Assembly (NCBI GenBank): GCA_019637095.1
Contig: JAHBWG010000050.1
Location: 1 to 64,000 of the forward strand
Source: Sandaracinaceae bacterium
Lineage (GTDB): Bacteria; Myxococcota_A; Polyangia; Polyangiales; Sandaracinaceae
Reading direction: 5' to 3'
DNA: 64,000 nt
In this document: piece after piece, positions 35,992 through 45,078 of the stretch
How positions within the stretch are numbered: position 1 is the first letter of the stretch
How the letters are laid out: each line of letters opens with the position of its first letter
Program-made: the position numbers and the translations under genes
Notes under the pieces: generated by a model
Database searches by the model: none
What the model was told of the DNA's origin: nothing
The model's input: only the letters and a program-made list of their open reading frames with translations

Positions 35992-38406
35992 CTACTCCGC
36001 GGCCTCGACGGCGGCGCGCGGCTCGAGCACCACCTCGTCGCCCTGTCCGCGCAACACCACGGTCGCGCCGCGGCCGACGCGGCCCGCGAGCACGGCGGAC
36101 GCGAGGGGCGCCTCGACGAGGCGCGACACGCACCGGCGCATCGGGCGCGCGCCGAGCTCGGCGTCGTAGCCGCCCGCGGCGATGAGCGCGTCGATGCAGC
36201 TCGGCTCGACCGCGATCGCGATCTGGTGCTCGCGCCGCATCACCTCGCCGACACCGTCGAGCAGCCGCGCGGCGATCGCGCGGATGTCCGCTTGGCCGAG
36301 GGGCGCGAACCAGAGCGGCTCGTCGATCCGGTTCCACAGCTCGGGCGGCAGCGCGCGCCGCGCGGCGGCGAGCGCTCGATCGCGGTCCGCGTCGCTCGCG
36401 CGCGGGTCGCGCTCCGCGCCGAAGCCGACGCGCCGCGCCGAGGGCGCGGACGCGCCGAGGTTCGAGGTCATCACGACGACCGTGTTCGTGAAGTCCACCG
36501 TGCGGCCGCGGCCGTCGGTGAGCCGCCCCTCGTCGAGCAGCGGCAAGAGCGCGAGCAGCACCTCGGGGTGCGCCTTCTCGATCTCGTCGAGCAAGACGAG
36601 CTGGTAGGGGCGGCGGCGCACCGCCTCGGTGAGCTGCCCGCCCTCCTCGTGCCCGACGTAGCCGGGCGGCGCGCCGAGCAGGCGCGCGACGCCGTGCGCC
36701 TCGCTGAGCTCGCTCATGTCGAAGCGGGTCACCCCGGCCGACGGAAACAACAGCTCCGCGATCGCCTTGGCCGTCTCCGTCTTGCCGACGCCGGTCGGCC
36801 CGAGGAGCAGGAAGGTGCCGAGCGGCCGCCGCCCGCGGAAGCCCACCGCGCCCTTGCGCAGCAGGTCGGAGATGCGCGCGAGCGGATCGCGCTGGCCCAC
36901 GACGCGCCGCGCGAGGTGCGCCTCGAGCTCGAGCAGCCGATCCGCGTCGCGCATCAGCAGGCGATCGACCGGGACGTGCGCCTGCTCAGCGACGACGCGC
37001 GCGACCGCGGCGTGATCGACGACGGAGCCGCCGCGCCGCCGCACCCTCGCCGCCGCCAGATCGAGCGCGGCGATCGCCTTGTCGGGGAGGAACCCCTCCG
37101 GGACGAAGCGGACGGTCAGCTCGACGGCGGATCGGATCGCCGCCGGCTCGTAGGCGACGGCGTGGTGCAGCTCGTACTTCGGCGCGAGGCCGCGCAGGAT
37201 CTCGATCGCGTCGGCCGGCGTCGGCTCGCCCACGTCGATGCGGGAGAAGCGGCGCACGAGCGCGGCGTCCTTCTCGAAGTGGCGGCGGTACTCGGCCTCC
37301 GTCGTCGCCCCGATGCACGGGAGCTCGCCGCGCGCGAGCGACGCCTTCAGCTCGCTCGCGAGATCGTCCGGGCCCTCGCCGCCGACGATCGCGTGGATCT
37401 CGTCGAGGAAGAGGAGCACCTTGCCGTCCGCGCGCGCGACCTCCTGGCGGAGCTGGCGGAGCTTGTCCGCGAGCGCGCCGCGCACGCCGGTGCCGCTGAC
37501 GAGCGCGCCGGCGGAGACTTCGATCAGCGTGACCTCGCCGAGCCGCGCGCGATCCTCGACGAGCCGCAGCGCGAGCCCCTCGACGATCGCGGTCTTGCCG
37601 ACCCCGGGGGGCCCGACGAGGATCGGGTTGTTCGCGCGGCGCCGCGCGAGCACGTCGAGCAGCCGATCGAGCTCGTGATCGCGCCCGACGACCGGGTCGA
37701 TGCGCCCCGCCGCGGCGGCGGCCGTGAGGTTGCGGCCGATGCGGAACAGGAGCGGGAAGCGCGCCGGGTCGAGCTCGCCGGGCCCGCGCGACGGCGGCGC
37801 GGGCTCCGCGGGCTCGATGGTGTCGGGCGCGTCGGGCGGCTCGGGAGCGCGCCCCGAGAACGGACCGCGCTTCGGATCGGGCGGCGGGGTGCCGCGCCGG
37901 GCCGAGGGCGGCCGCACGCGCCGGTTGCGCGGCGCGGCGAGCGAGCCCGCGGCGGGCGTCGTGCGCGCCTTGGCGCACGGCACCGGCGGCACCATCGGGC
38001 TCGCCTGCGCGACGCCGAGCGCCTCGAGCACGTCCTCGCGCACGCGCGTCGGGCTCGTGCCCACGTTCTCGAGGCAGCGATACCCCGCGGTGCGCGGCTC
38101 GCGCACGATCGCGGCGAGCAGGTGCAGCGGCCCCGCGTCGTCGTGGCCGGCGCGCTCGGCGAGGCGTACCGCGCGCTCGGCTGCGACCTCCATCGCGCTC
38201 GTCGGCTCGTCGCTCGTGATCTTCAGCGCGCTGATCAGGTCGATCTCGCGGATGCCGCGCGCGGAGAGCAGGCGCGAGGTCTCCGGATCGTGCTGGAGCA
38301 TCGCGAGCACGGCGTGCGCAGTCGTCGGACGCTGCTGGCGGCGTTGGGCGGCGCGCTTGGCGATCGCCATGAATCCAGTGAGGGTGGTGGTCCGCTTGAG
38401 CGTCAT
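35992..38406 (-). CDS. ClpA/ClpC-type AAA+ unfoldase
   Basis: 804 residues from the ATG at 38406, with GGAGG 5 bp before it. A Clp N-domain (about 15-145, TAHAVLAMLQHDPETSRLLSARG) joins two AAA+ modules through a Pro/Arg linker. D1 has GPPGVGKT and LLFLDEIHAIVGG; D2 has GPTGVGKT and LVLLDEIEKAHPEVL. There is no long coiled-coil middle domain, so it is not ClpB. RRVGFG sits where ClpA/ClpC carry the IGL/LGF loop that docks on ClpP, so it probably feeds a protease. No clpP or clpS gene is adjacent. Substrates are unknown. Confidence 0.92.
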   Translation of the reverse strand: MTLKRTTTLTGFMAIAKRAAQRRQQRPTTAHAVLAMLQHDPETSRLLSARGIREIDLISALKITSDEPTSAMEVAAERAVRLAERAGHDDAGPLHLLAAIVREPRTAGYRCLENVGTSPTRVREDVLEALGVAQASPMVPPVPCAKARTTPAAGSLAAPRNRRVRPPSARRGTPPPDPKRGPFSGRAPEPPDAPDTIEPAEPAPPSRGPGELDPARFPLLFRIGRNLTAAAAAGRIDPVVGRDHELDRLLDVLARRRANNPILVGPPGVGKTAIVEGLALRLVEDRARLGEVTLIEVSAGALVSGTGVRGALADKLRQLRQEVARADGKVLLFLDEIHAIVGGEGPDDLASELKASLARGELPCIGATTEAEYRRHFEKDAALVRRFSRIDVGEPTPADAIEILRGLAPKYELHHAVAYEPAAIRSAVELTVRFVPEGFLPDKAIAALDLAAARVRRRGGSVVDHAAVARVVAEQAHVPVDRLLMRDADRLLELEAHLARRVVGQRDPLARISDLLRKGAVGFRGRRPLGTFLLLGPTGVGKTETAKAIAELLFPSAGVTRFDMSELSEAHGVARLLGAPPGYVGHEEGGQLTEAVRRRPYQLVLLDEIEKAHPEVLLALLPLLDEGRLTDGRGRTVDFTNTVVVMTSNLGASAPSARRVGFGAERDPRASDADRDRALAAARRALPPELWNRIDEPLWFAPLGQADIRAIAARLLDGVGEVMRREHQIAIAVEPSCIDALIAAGGYDAELGARPMRRCVSRLVEAPLASAVLAGRVGRGATVVLRGQGDEVVLEPRAAVEAAE

Positions 38407-38426
38407 GCGCGCCTCCGGCTGAACAC

Positions 38427-38455
38427 GCGATACCGGGAGCGATCGCCGGAGCCAA
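38427..38455 (-). promoter_or_regulatory. possible promoter of the Clp-like gene
   Basis: On the minus strand TTGGCT (38455-38450) and TATCGC (38432-38427) are 17 bp apart, matching sigma70 boxes at 4 and 3 of 6 positions. They lie about 20 bp before the start codon. The rest of the divergent gap 38407-38671 holds GC-rich dyads but no gene I can support. Confidence 0.28.
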
Positions 38456-38671
38456 GTTTTCGACACGCCGCCGCGCCGAGCGCGGCGTCTCGCGCGTGAT
38501 CCGGAGCGGCGAACCCCGCAGAAATCGGGTGAACGGCGTCCGGACCGAGCGTCGCCCCGCCAGCCGACGAGGCGATCCGTCGGGGCCCGGGTTGAATGCC
38601 GGGCGCGCGGCCACCGTCGACCTGCCCGCGCTCGTTTGTTAGCCTCCCTCGGCTCGACAAGGAGACGACCC

Positions 38672-39226
38672 GTGTTGCCTCGAAGGCTGTCCATCCTCTT
38701 CGCCGCGTCCGTCGCCGGCGTCCTCGCGCTCGCCCTGCTCTGGCCGCATCACGGCGCAGAGGCGCAGGGGCGGCTGCGCTGTCAGATCCACGTCACGCAG
38801 GCGCAGGTCCCGCAGAGCCTCAACGAGCGCGGGCTGATCGCGTTCGCGAGACGGCACAACGCGCAGCGCCTCCGCGAGAGCACCGAGGCGACGCTGAACG
38901 AGCGGAGCTGGCGCGCGAACGCGGTGTTCGCGTTCAACGCGCCGCCCGGCGACCTCGAGTTCCACGCGCTCTTCTACGACATCACCGACGGCGCGCGGAA
39001 CTTCATCCGCGAGATGAGCGTGTTCGTCAGCGATCGCACCCAGCGCACCGTGGTGCACCGCATCTCGCTCCCGCGCCCGATGTTCCGCCCGAACCGCCGC
39101 ATCGAGATGGTCGTCACCGTCCAGCGCCAGGAGGTGGGCTCGACCCGCTTCATCATCGACGGCGAAGAGGTGCGCCACAGCGGCCAGGTCGACTTCTCCG
39201 ACGAGCAGGCGCGCGGCCGCGAGTAG
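38672..39226 (+). CDS. secreted hypothetical protein
   Basis: 184 residues. GTG at 38672 is chosen for the AAGGAG ribosome binding site 7 bp before it. A signal peptide (ILFAASVAGVLALALLWPHHGAEAQ) gives way to a beta-rich domain: CQIHVTQAQVPQSL, NAVFAFNAPPGDLEFHALFYDI, RRIEMVVTVQRQEVG. No lipobox and no family I recognise. It stands alone between the divergent Clp gene and the OmpA-like gene. Confidence 0.75.
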   Translation: MLPRRLSILFAASVAGVLALALLWPHHGAEAQGRLRCQIHVTQAQVPQSLNERGLIAFARRHNAQRLRESTEATLNERSWRANAVFAFNAPPGDLEFHALFYDITDGARNFIREMSVFVSDRTQRTVVHRISLPRPMFRPNRRIEMVVTVQRQEVGSTRFIIDGEEVRHSGQVDFSDEQARGRE

Positions 39227-39237
39227 AGCGGCGCGCG

Positions 39238-39290
39238 AGTCACCCGGGAGGACCGGCGAGATCTGGTACGAACCTCGGTGACGGGTGACT
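39238..39290. promoter_or_regulatory. inverted repeat AGTCACCCG/CGGGTGACT in an intergenic gap
   Basis: Perfect 9-bp arms at 39238-39246 and 39282-39290 are separated by 35 bp. GGTGAC also occurs just before the right arm, making a tandem half site. It lies between the secreted protein gene and the OmpA-like gene. It could be an operator pair or a long-range hairpin. Confidence 0.35.
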
Positions 39291-39328
39291 AGTACGGAAT
39301 TCCGCGGCGCGCCGAGCGACTCACCGGC

Positions 39329-40372
39329 GTGGGCACGCTCCGGCGCGGGATCTTGCTCGGGGGCCTCGCGCTCGGGCTGAGCGCGCTCGCGGCGAGCGCC
39401 GCCGCCGCCCAGGACGGCGACGCCCGCTCGGAGCTGCGCCTGCGCTACGGCTTCGCGGGCGGGCCGGTGGTGAGCGGCGACCAGCACGCGGTGTTCGCGC
39501 TCGATCTGCCGGTGCTCGCGACGGAGGCGCGCGTGGGCTGGGTCGCACACGAGGTGCTCGTCCTCGAGCTGCGCGGGAGCGCGGCGGCGTTCCTCTCGTC
39601 GAGCGAGCCGGCGGGCGGGCTGCTCGAGCTCGGCGCGGGCGCCGAGGTCGGCGGCGACGTCGAGGGCGCCCGGCTCTGGGCCGCGCTCCACTTCGGCGTC
39701 GGGATCACCGGGCCGCTCGCGCGCCCGGTCCTCTCGCTCGCCGCCGGCGTCGACCTCGGGCTCGGCGGCGGCGTGACGTTGGGGCCGTACCTCGCCTACG
39801 GGCACCTGTTCGAAGAGGACGGTCCCTCGTGGAGCGACGACGCCGCCTGGCTCACCTTCGGGCTGAGCGTGACGCACCGCCCGCCGCGCGCGAGCGCGCC
39901 GCCACCACCGCCACCGCCGCCGCCGCCACCGCCGAGACCTCCCGCGAGCGCGCCGCCGCCGCCCCCGCCGCCGATGGCGCCGGAGGAGCTCGAGCGCATG
40001 ATCGACGAGGCCGCGGGCCTGCGCCCGCGCGAGCTGCTCGTGCCGGTCCTCTTCCGGTTCGACTCGACGGCCCTGCTCGCGTGCAGCGAGGCGTCGCTGC
40101 GATCGCTGCGCGACCACCTGAACGAGCGCCCCTCGATCGAGCTGCTCGAGATCGAGGGTCACGCGGACGCGAGCGGGACCGACGCGTACAACCGCGATCT
40201 CTCGCGCCGCCGCGCGGAGGCGATCCGCGCCTGGCTGATCGCGCACGGCGTCGCGCCCGAGCGGCTGCGCGTGGCCGCGCGCGGCGAGAGCGCGCCCGTC
40301 GAGGCGAACGACGACGAGGTCGGCCGCCAGCAGAACCGGCAAGCGCGCTTCCTCGTGGTGCGCGAGCGATGA
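39329..40372 (+). CDS. OmpA-family outer membrane protein
   Basis: 347 residues with a GTG start. A signal peptide (LALGLSALAASAAAAQ) precedes a beta-strand-rich half (about 30-185), probably a small outer-membrane barrel or beta-sandwich. Proline runs (about 190-225) link it to an OmpA C-terminal peptidoglycan-binding domain: VLFRFDSTALLACSEASL, then EIEGHADASGTDAYNRDLSRRRAEAI. The TDxxGxxxxNxxLSxxRA signature is nearly complete. It likely ties the outer membrane to the cell wall. ATGA overlap joins it to the next gene. Confidence 0.9.
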   Translation: MGTLRRGILLGGLALGLSALAASAAAAQDGDARSELRLRYGFAGGPVVSGDQHAVFALDLPVLATEARVGWVAHEVLVLELRGSAAAFLSSSEPAGGLLELGAGAEVGGDVEGARLWAALHFGVGITGPLARPVLSLAAGVDLGLGGGVTLGPYLAYGHLFEEDGPSWSDDAAWLTFGLSVTHRPPRASAPPPPPPPPPPPPRPPASAPPPPPPPMAPEELERMIDEAAGLRPRELLVPVLFRFDSTALLACSEASLRSLRDHLNERPSIELLEIEGHADASGTDAYNRDLSRRRAEAIRAWLIAHGVAPERLRVAARGESAPVEANDDEVGRQQNRQARFLVVRER

Positions 40373-41667
40373 GGCGCGCCGCGCCCGCGCGGGTCCTCGT
40401 CGCGCTCGCGCTCGTCGCGTGCGACGGCATCGGCCGCCCGATCGTCGGGCCGGTCTCCGAGCCCGACGGAGGCAGCCCGCGGTGCGAGGCGAGCCCGCTC
40501 TGCGAGCCGCTCCCCACCTTCCCGCCCGAGCACTTCGCGGTGCCGCACGCGCCGCCACCGATCGGCGGCGACTGCGACGGGGACGAGGTCGACGACGCGC
40601 GCGACAATTGCCCCGGCGTGCCGAACGCCGACCAGGATCCGGCCGCGTGCGCGCGCGCCGCCGCCGACTGCGCGCGCCTGGTGGCCGGCGAGTCGGCCAT
40701 GCCGCAGACCGATCTGCGCGGCTGCGCGCCCGCGGCGCCCGTCACGCTCGGGGGGAGCGCGTCGCTGCGCGGCGCCGATCTGAGCTGCGCGCGGCTCACC
40801 CTGCACGCGCCCGCGAGCGCCACGGTGGATCTGCGCGAGATCGTCGCCGCCTCGGCGCGCGTGTCGCTCACGGTGGGCGCGGCGTCGACCGTGGAGCTCG
40901 GCCGCTCGACGTGGGCGGGCAGCGCGCTCGCGGTGCGCGGCCCGGCGAGGCTCGCCGCCGACGACGTCGTGTTCGATCGCGCGACGCTGATGCTCGAGCC
41001 GGGCGAGGCGAGCGACGCCGGCCCCGGCCTCGAGATCCGGCGCTCCGACCTCGGCGCCACCACGATCTGGGAGGCGCCGTCGCTGCGCCCGGGGCGCGTG
41101 CGCGTGGAGGCGTCGCGCCTCAACGGCACGCACGTCGACGTGCGCACGCTCGCGCTCTACGGCACCACGATCGTCGCGAGCCGCCTCGCCGCGGAGCAGC
41201 TCGACGCGCAGGAGGTGGACATCCGCGACGCCGCGATCCGCACGGATCGCGGAGCGTTCGCCGGCGTGACGCTCTGGGAGGTCGCCTTCGAGCGCTGCGT
41301 GGAGCTGCGCGTCACGCACTCGGAGCTCCACGGCGTCTCGGTCCCCGCCTGCCCGCCGGATCGGTTCCGCGTGTTCGAGAGCGAGCTCGACGGCTGCAAC
41401 CTCGCCGGCGGCGTCGAGCTCGATCACTCCCACTTCATCGCGGGCGTGCTCGGCGGCGGACCGGAGACGACGCTGACCTCTCGGCAGAGCGTGCTCGACG
41501 GAGTGCGCTTCTGCGCGCTCGGGAGCGCGCGCTTCCACGGCGGGGAGCTGCGCTGCACGCGGTGCGAGGTGCGGGACTTCGACGAGGGGAGGCGCGTCTG
41601 CCTCGCGGAGACGTCGATCTTCGAGCGCGGCTGCCCGCCGATCGAGCTCGCACCGACCTGCGGCTGA
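40369..41667 (+). CDS. lipoprotein with thrombospondin type-3-like motif and repetitive beta region
   Basis: 432 residues. A lipoprotein signal (VALALVACDG) is followed by a single calcium-binding type-3 motif, DCDGDEVDDARDNCPGVPNADQD. The remaining 330 residues have a short repetitive beta pattern (SLRGADLSCARLTL, ADDVVFDRATLML) reminiscent of pentapeptide or beta-helix folds. The C-terminus is Cys-rich (ELRCTRCEVRDF). It is coupled to the OmpA-like gene and probably sits in the outer membrane. Function is unknown. Confidence 0.8.
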   Translation: MRRAAPARVLVALALVACDGIGRPIVGPVSEPDGGSPRCEASPLCEPLPTFPPEHFAVPHAPPPIGGDCDGDEVDDARDNCPGVPNADQDPAACARAAADCARLVAGESAMPQTDLRGCAPAAPVTLGGSASLRGADLSCARLTLHAPASATVDLREIVAASARVSLTVGAASTVELGRSTWAGSALAVRGPARLAADDVVFDRATLMLEPGEASDAGPGLEIRRSDLGATTIWEAPSLRPGRVRVEASRLNGTHVDVRTLALYGTTIVASRLAAEQLDAQEVDIRDAAIRTDRGAFAGVTLWEVAFERCVELRVTHSELHGVSVPACPPDRFRVFESELDGCNLAGGVELDHSHFIAGVLGGGPETTLTSRQSVLDGVRFCALGSARFHGGELRCTRCEVRDFDEGRRVCLAETSIFERGCPPIELAPTCG

Positions 41668-41675
41668 GCGCTCCC

Positions 41676-42734
41676 TCAGCGGTAGGTACGCAAGGTTCGT
41701 TGCACCCGCTCGCGGGCGCGCGGGCGCGCCGCGCAGAGCGCGAGGACGGCCTCCTCGAGCACCAGCTCGCCCGGCCGCTTGCTCCCCTTGAGCGCGAGGT
41801 CCGCGTCGGCGAGGGTGTCGAAGGCGAAGGCGAGGTGCCAGGCCGTGAAGCGCCCGACCGCCTGCGTCAGCTCGCGCGCCTTGAACGGCGGCGCGCCGGC
41901 CTCGAGCGCGGCGTCGCGCCCTTGCCGGCCCGCGCGCAGCGCGTCGCGCATCCGCGCCACGATGCGGAGCTGCCGCGCGAGCATCGACAGGATCCGGAGC
42001 GGCTCCTCGCGCGCGTCGAGGAGCGATCCTGCGGCCGCGAGGGCGCGCTTCTCGTCGCGCATCGCGACGGCGTCGACGAGATCCCAGATCGAGTCGGCGG
42101 CCACGCGCGTCACGCAGGCCTCGACCGCGCCGACGTCGATCTTCGCGCCGGCCCCGACGTAGAGGCTCAGCCGCTCGAGCGCGTCGTCGACCGCGGCGAG
42201 ATCGTCGCCGACCGACTCGACGAGCGCCTCCGCGGCGCGTGGGGTGATCGCGTGCCCCCGCGCCGCCGACTCGTCCTTCGCGAAGCGGGTGAGCGCGGCG
42301 CCCTTGAGCGGCAACGCCTCGACGATCGCGCCGGCCTTCTTGGCCGCCTTCGCGAGCCGCGTCGCGCCGTTGAGCTTCTCGGCGACCAGGACGAGGCACG
42401 CCGAGTCCACCGGCGCCGCCACGTACTCGGCGAGGAGCTGCTGCTCGCTCGCGGGGAGCTTGTCGACGTCGCGGACCAGGACGAAGCGGGCGCGCGCCAT
42501 CATCGGCAAGGTCTTGGCGGCCGCGACGACCCGCTGGCCCGAGAGCGCCGCGCCGCCGTGGAACACGTCGTCGTTGAAGCCCGGCGGCCCGTCCCCGAGC
42601 GTGGCGGCGCGCAAGAGCCCGATCGCGCGCTCGACGAGGAAGCGCTCCGCGCCGAGCAGCACGTGGACCGGCTCGAAGCGCCCCGCGCGCGCGGCGGCGA
42701 TGACGGCGTCGAGATCGGCGGGCGGAGGGGGCAT
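41676..42734 (-). CDS. holA: DNA polymerase III delta subunit
   Basis: 352 residues. The clamp-loader delta subunit opens the beta sliding clamp. Family landmarks are the N-terminal VHVLLGAERFLVERAI, LVRDVDKLP, CLVLVAEKLNGATRLAKAAKKAG, and WDLVDAVAMRDEKRALAA in the third domain. The sensor and collar regions have the usual length. The gene lies just downstream of rpsT on the same strand, a neighbourhood seen in many bacteria. Confidence 0.92.
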   Translation of the reverse strand: MPPPPADLDAVIAAARAGRFEPVHVLLGAERFLVERAIGLLRAATLGDGPPGFNDDVFHGGAALSGQRVVAAAKTLPMMARARFVLVRDVDKLPASEQQLLAEYVAAPVDSACLVLVAEKLNGATRLAKAAKKAGAIVEALPLKGAALTRFAKDESAARGHAITPRAAEALVESVGDDLAAVDDALERLSLYVGAGAKIDVGAVEACVTRVAADSIWDLVDAVAMRDEKRALAAAGSLLDAREEPLRILSMLARQLRIVARMRDALRAGRQGRDAALEAGAPPFKARELTQAVGRFTAWHLAFAFDTLADADLALKGSKRPGELVLEEAVLALCAARPRARERVQRTLRTYR

Positions 42735-42961
42735 CGCGGCCGACCCTAGAACAGCGCCTGCCCCGAATCCAGCGCGACGCGGCCTGCACCCGATCGGCGA
42801 AGGCCCCGCACGCCCGCGGCTCGAGTGACGCGAGCGCCCCGCGCGCGAGGGACACCACAGCGGCGGGTCGGCTACGCGAGGGCGGGCGCCCGCGCGGTTC
42901 GAACGACACGAGCGCCGCCCCCTCCCGGAGACGGCGCTTCGGCGGACGCGGAGCCTGCGAC

Positions 42962-43225
42962 CTACGCGAGCGCGAGGACGCGCTGCGTGAGGCGGCTGAT
43001 GTACCGCGAGCCCGCGCGACGGTGGTAGATGCCCTTGGCGACGGCGCGGTCGATGAGGCTGACCGCCTTGCCGAGGGACTCCTGCGCCGTCGTCTTGTCG
43101 CCGGCGTCGATCGCGGCGCGGACGCGCTTGACGACGCTGCGCACGGTGGTGCGGATGTGCCGGTTGCGCGCGTTCCGCTTCGCCGTCTGGCGGATGCGCT
43201 TCTTTGCGGATGCGTGATTGGCCAC
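42962..43225 (-). CDS. rpsT: 30S ribosomal protein S20
   Basis: 87 residues. MANHASAKKRIRQTAKRNARNR and YISRLTQRVLALA are typical of S20, which binds 16S rRNA at the base of the small subunit. The start is GTG at 43225 with GGAG 10 bp upstream. In the leader a hairpin, CCCCG-TCTTT-CGGGG (43244-43258), could serve autogenous control. murJ diverges from it, an arrangement of neighbours known in other bacteria. The 227-bp gap to holA (42735-42961) has GC-rich dyads but no clear terminator. Confidence 0.97.
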   Translation of the reverse strand: MANHASAKKRIRQTAKRNARNRHIRTTVRSVVKRVRAAIDAGDKTTAQESLGKAVSLIDRAVAKGIYHRRAGSRYISRLTQRVLALA

Positions 43226-43405
43226 GTTCGATGAGCTCCAGAACCCCGTCTTTCGGGGAGCGGGTTAGTAGCCGGGGGCCCCGGCCGTGTCAAGGCGAGC
43301 CCGGCGTCGAGTGGGCGGGGATGCGCGAGGCGGCCGGCGCGCGTTGAACCGCCGGAAGGAGGCGCGTTTGTTGGACCGAGCCCACGCCGCGCGGATACTC
43401 GCCGC

Positions 43406-44998
43406 GTGAGCGCCGCGGACGAGGGCGGGGGCACGCTCGCCCGGCGGGCGGGCATCGTCGGCGCCGGCACGCTGACCTCGCGGATCCTCGGCTTCGCGCG
43501 CGACGCGGTCGTCGCCGCGGTCTTCCCGGCCGCCGCGACCGACCTCTTCTTCCTCGTCTTCACGATCCCGAACGCCCTGCGCATGCTCCTGGGCGAAGGG
43601 GCCGCCTCCGCCGCGGTCGTCCCGGTCTTCGCCGAGCTCCGCGCGACCGAGGGGGACGCCGCGGCGCGCGCGTACTTCCAGAAGATCAGCGGCGCGGCGC
43701 TGCTCGTGCTCTCGCTCGTCACGATCGCCGGCGTCGCCGCCGCGCCGCTCCTCGCGAGCCTCTACGCGACCGGCTACGTCGAGGACCCCGCGCGCTTCGA
43801 GCCCACCGTGACGCTGACGCGCGTCGTGTTCCCGTACATCTTCTTCATGGGGATGGCCGCGCTCGGCATGGGCGGCCTCAACGCGCTGCGCCACTTCGCC
43901 GTCCCCGCGTTCGCGCCGGCGCTGCTGAACGTCGCGCTCATCGCCGCCGCGTTCCTGCTCGTCGGCCCGGCCACCAGCCTGGGCCTGCCCGCGGTCGGCG
44001 CGCTCGCGCTCGGCGCGCTCGCCGGCGGCGTGCTCCAGTGGCTCGCGCAGTGGCCCGCGATGCGCCGCGCCGGCCTCTTGCGCGCGCCGTCGTTCGACCT
44101 CGCGCACCCGGGCGTGAAGAAGACCCTCACCCTGATGATCCCGATGCTCGCCGGCTTCGGCGTCTATCAGGTGAACACGATGATCGGGCGCAGCTTCCTG
44201 ACGTTCCTGCCGGAGGGGTCGCAGAGCTTCGTCTACTACGGGCAACGCCTCGTCGAGATCCCGCAAGGGATGTTCGCGCTCGCGATCGCGTCCGCCGCGC
44301 TGCCGACGCTCTCCGAGCTGCGCGCGGGCGGCGCGCTCGACCGCCTCCGCGCGCTCTTCGAGCGCGCGCTGCGGCTCAACCTGTTCCTCGCGATCCCGGC
44401 GACCGTCGCGCTCGTCGTGCTCGCCGAGCCGATCGTCGCGGTCGCGTTCGGCCGCGGCGAGTTCACGCGCGAGCAGGTGCTCGCGACGGCCGACTCGCTC
44501 CGCTGGCAAGCGGCGGGCGTGTGGGCGATCGCGTCGGTGCGCGCCGTGCTGCCGATGTTCCTCGCCTACCAGGACACCAAGAGCCCCGTCGTCGCGAGCG
44601 CCGCCAACCTGCTGATCTTCGCGCCCGCCGCCTGGCTGCTCATGGCGTCGTTCGATCACGTCGGCGTCGCGATGGCGCTGAGCGCCGCGGGGGTCGCGCA
44701 GCTCTTGACGCTCCTCGCGCTGCTGCGCCGCAAGGTCGGGCGCCTCGGGCTCACCGCCGTCGTCCACAGCGCCGCGCGCTCGTGCGCCGCCGCCGCCGCG
44801 ATGGGCGCCGCGGCGTGGGGGATCACGCGGCTCGGCGCGTGGGAGCGCGGCGGCAACGACGTCGTCAACGTCGCCGTCCTCGGCGCCGCCGCGCTCGCCG
44901 CGCTCGTCGTGTACGGCGGCGCCGCGCGCCTCCTGCGCTCGGCCGAGCTCGCCGACATCGCCGAGGGCCTGCGCCGCCGCGCCCGACGCCCGAAGTGA
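43406..44998 (+). CDS. murJ: lipid II flippase MurJ (MviN family)
   Basis: 530 residues with a GTG start. It moves lipid II across the inner membrane for peptidoglycan synthesis. Fourteen hydrophobic segments can be traced. Family motifs include TLTSRILGFARDAVVAAVFP, FTIPNALRMLLGEGAASAAVVPVF, YVEDPARFEPTVTLTRVVFPYIFF and RRLVEIPQGMFALAIASAALPTLSE-like text (QRLVEIPQGMF). Arginine in the first-helix region (SRILGF) fits the lipid-pyrophosphate site. It converges with engB. Confidence 0.95.
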   Translation: MSAADEGGGTLARRAGIVGAGTLTSRILGFARDAVVAAVFPAAATDLFFLVFTIPNALRMLLGEGAASAAVVPVFAELRATEGDAAARAYFQKISGAALLVLSLVTIAGVAAAPLLASLYATGYVEDPARFEPTVTLTRVVFPYIFFMGMAALGMGGLNALRHFAVPAFAPALLNVALIAAAFLLVGPATSLGLPAVGALALGALAGGVLQWLAQWPAMRRAGLLRAPSFDLAHPGVKKTLTLMIPMLAGFGVYQVNTMIGRSFLTFLPEGSQSFVYYGQRLVEIPQGMFALAIASAALPTLSELRAGGALDRLRALFERALRLNLFLAIPATVALVVLAEPIVAVAFGRGEFTREQVLATADSLRWQAAGVWAIASVRAVLPMFLAYQDTKSPVVASAANLLIFAPAAWLLMASFDHVGVAMALSAAGVAQLLTLLALLRRKVGRLGLTAVVHSAARSCAAAAAMGAAAWGITRLGAWERGGNDVVNVAVLGAAALAALVVYGGAARLLRSAELADIAEGLRRRARRPK

Positions 44999-45019
44999 GC
45001 GGTTCGAGCCCACGCCGAA

Positions 45020-45038
45020 GATCCCGAAGCACGGGAGG
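45020..45038. terminator. hairpin between converging murJ and engB
   Basis: GATCCCG-AAGCA-CGGGAGG forms a 5-bp stem (TCCCG/CGGGA) and shares its outer bases with the hairpin at 17391-17412. It is the only clear structure in the 80-bp gap between the converging genes. Confidence 0.4.
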
Positions 45039-45078
45039 GGAGCCGGAGCGCGACGATGCAGGGCGTGGCTCGCGGCGC

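Noticed and set aside
35992-38406. ClpB disaggregase
   Set aside because: There is no coiled-coil middle domain, and a VGF loop sits at the ClpP-docking position, which favours ClpA/ClpC.
42735-42961. Possible rpsT terminator hairpins
   Set aside because: Several GC-rich dyads exist, but none has a clean stem followed by a T-run, so no terminator is called.
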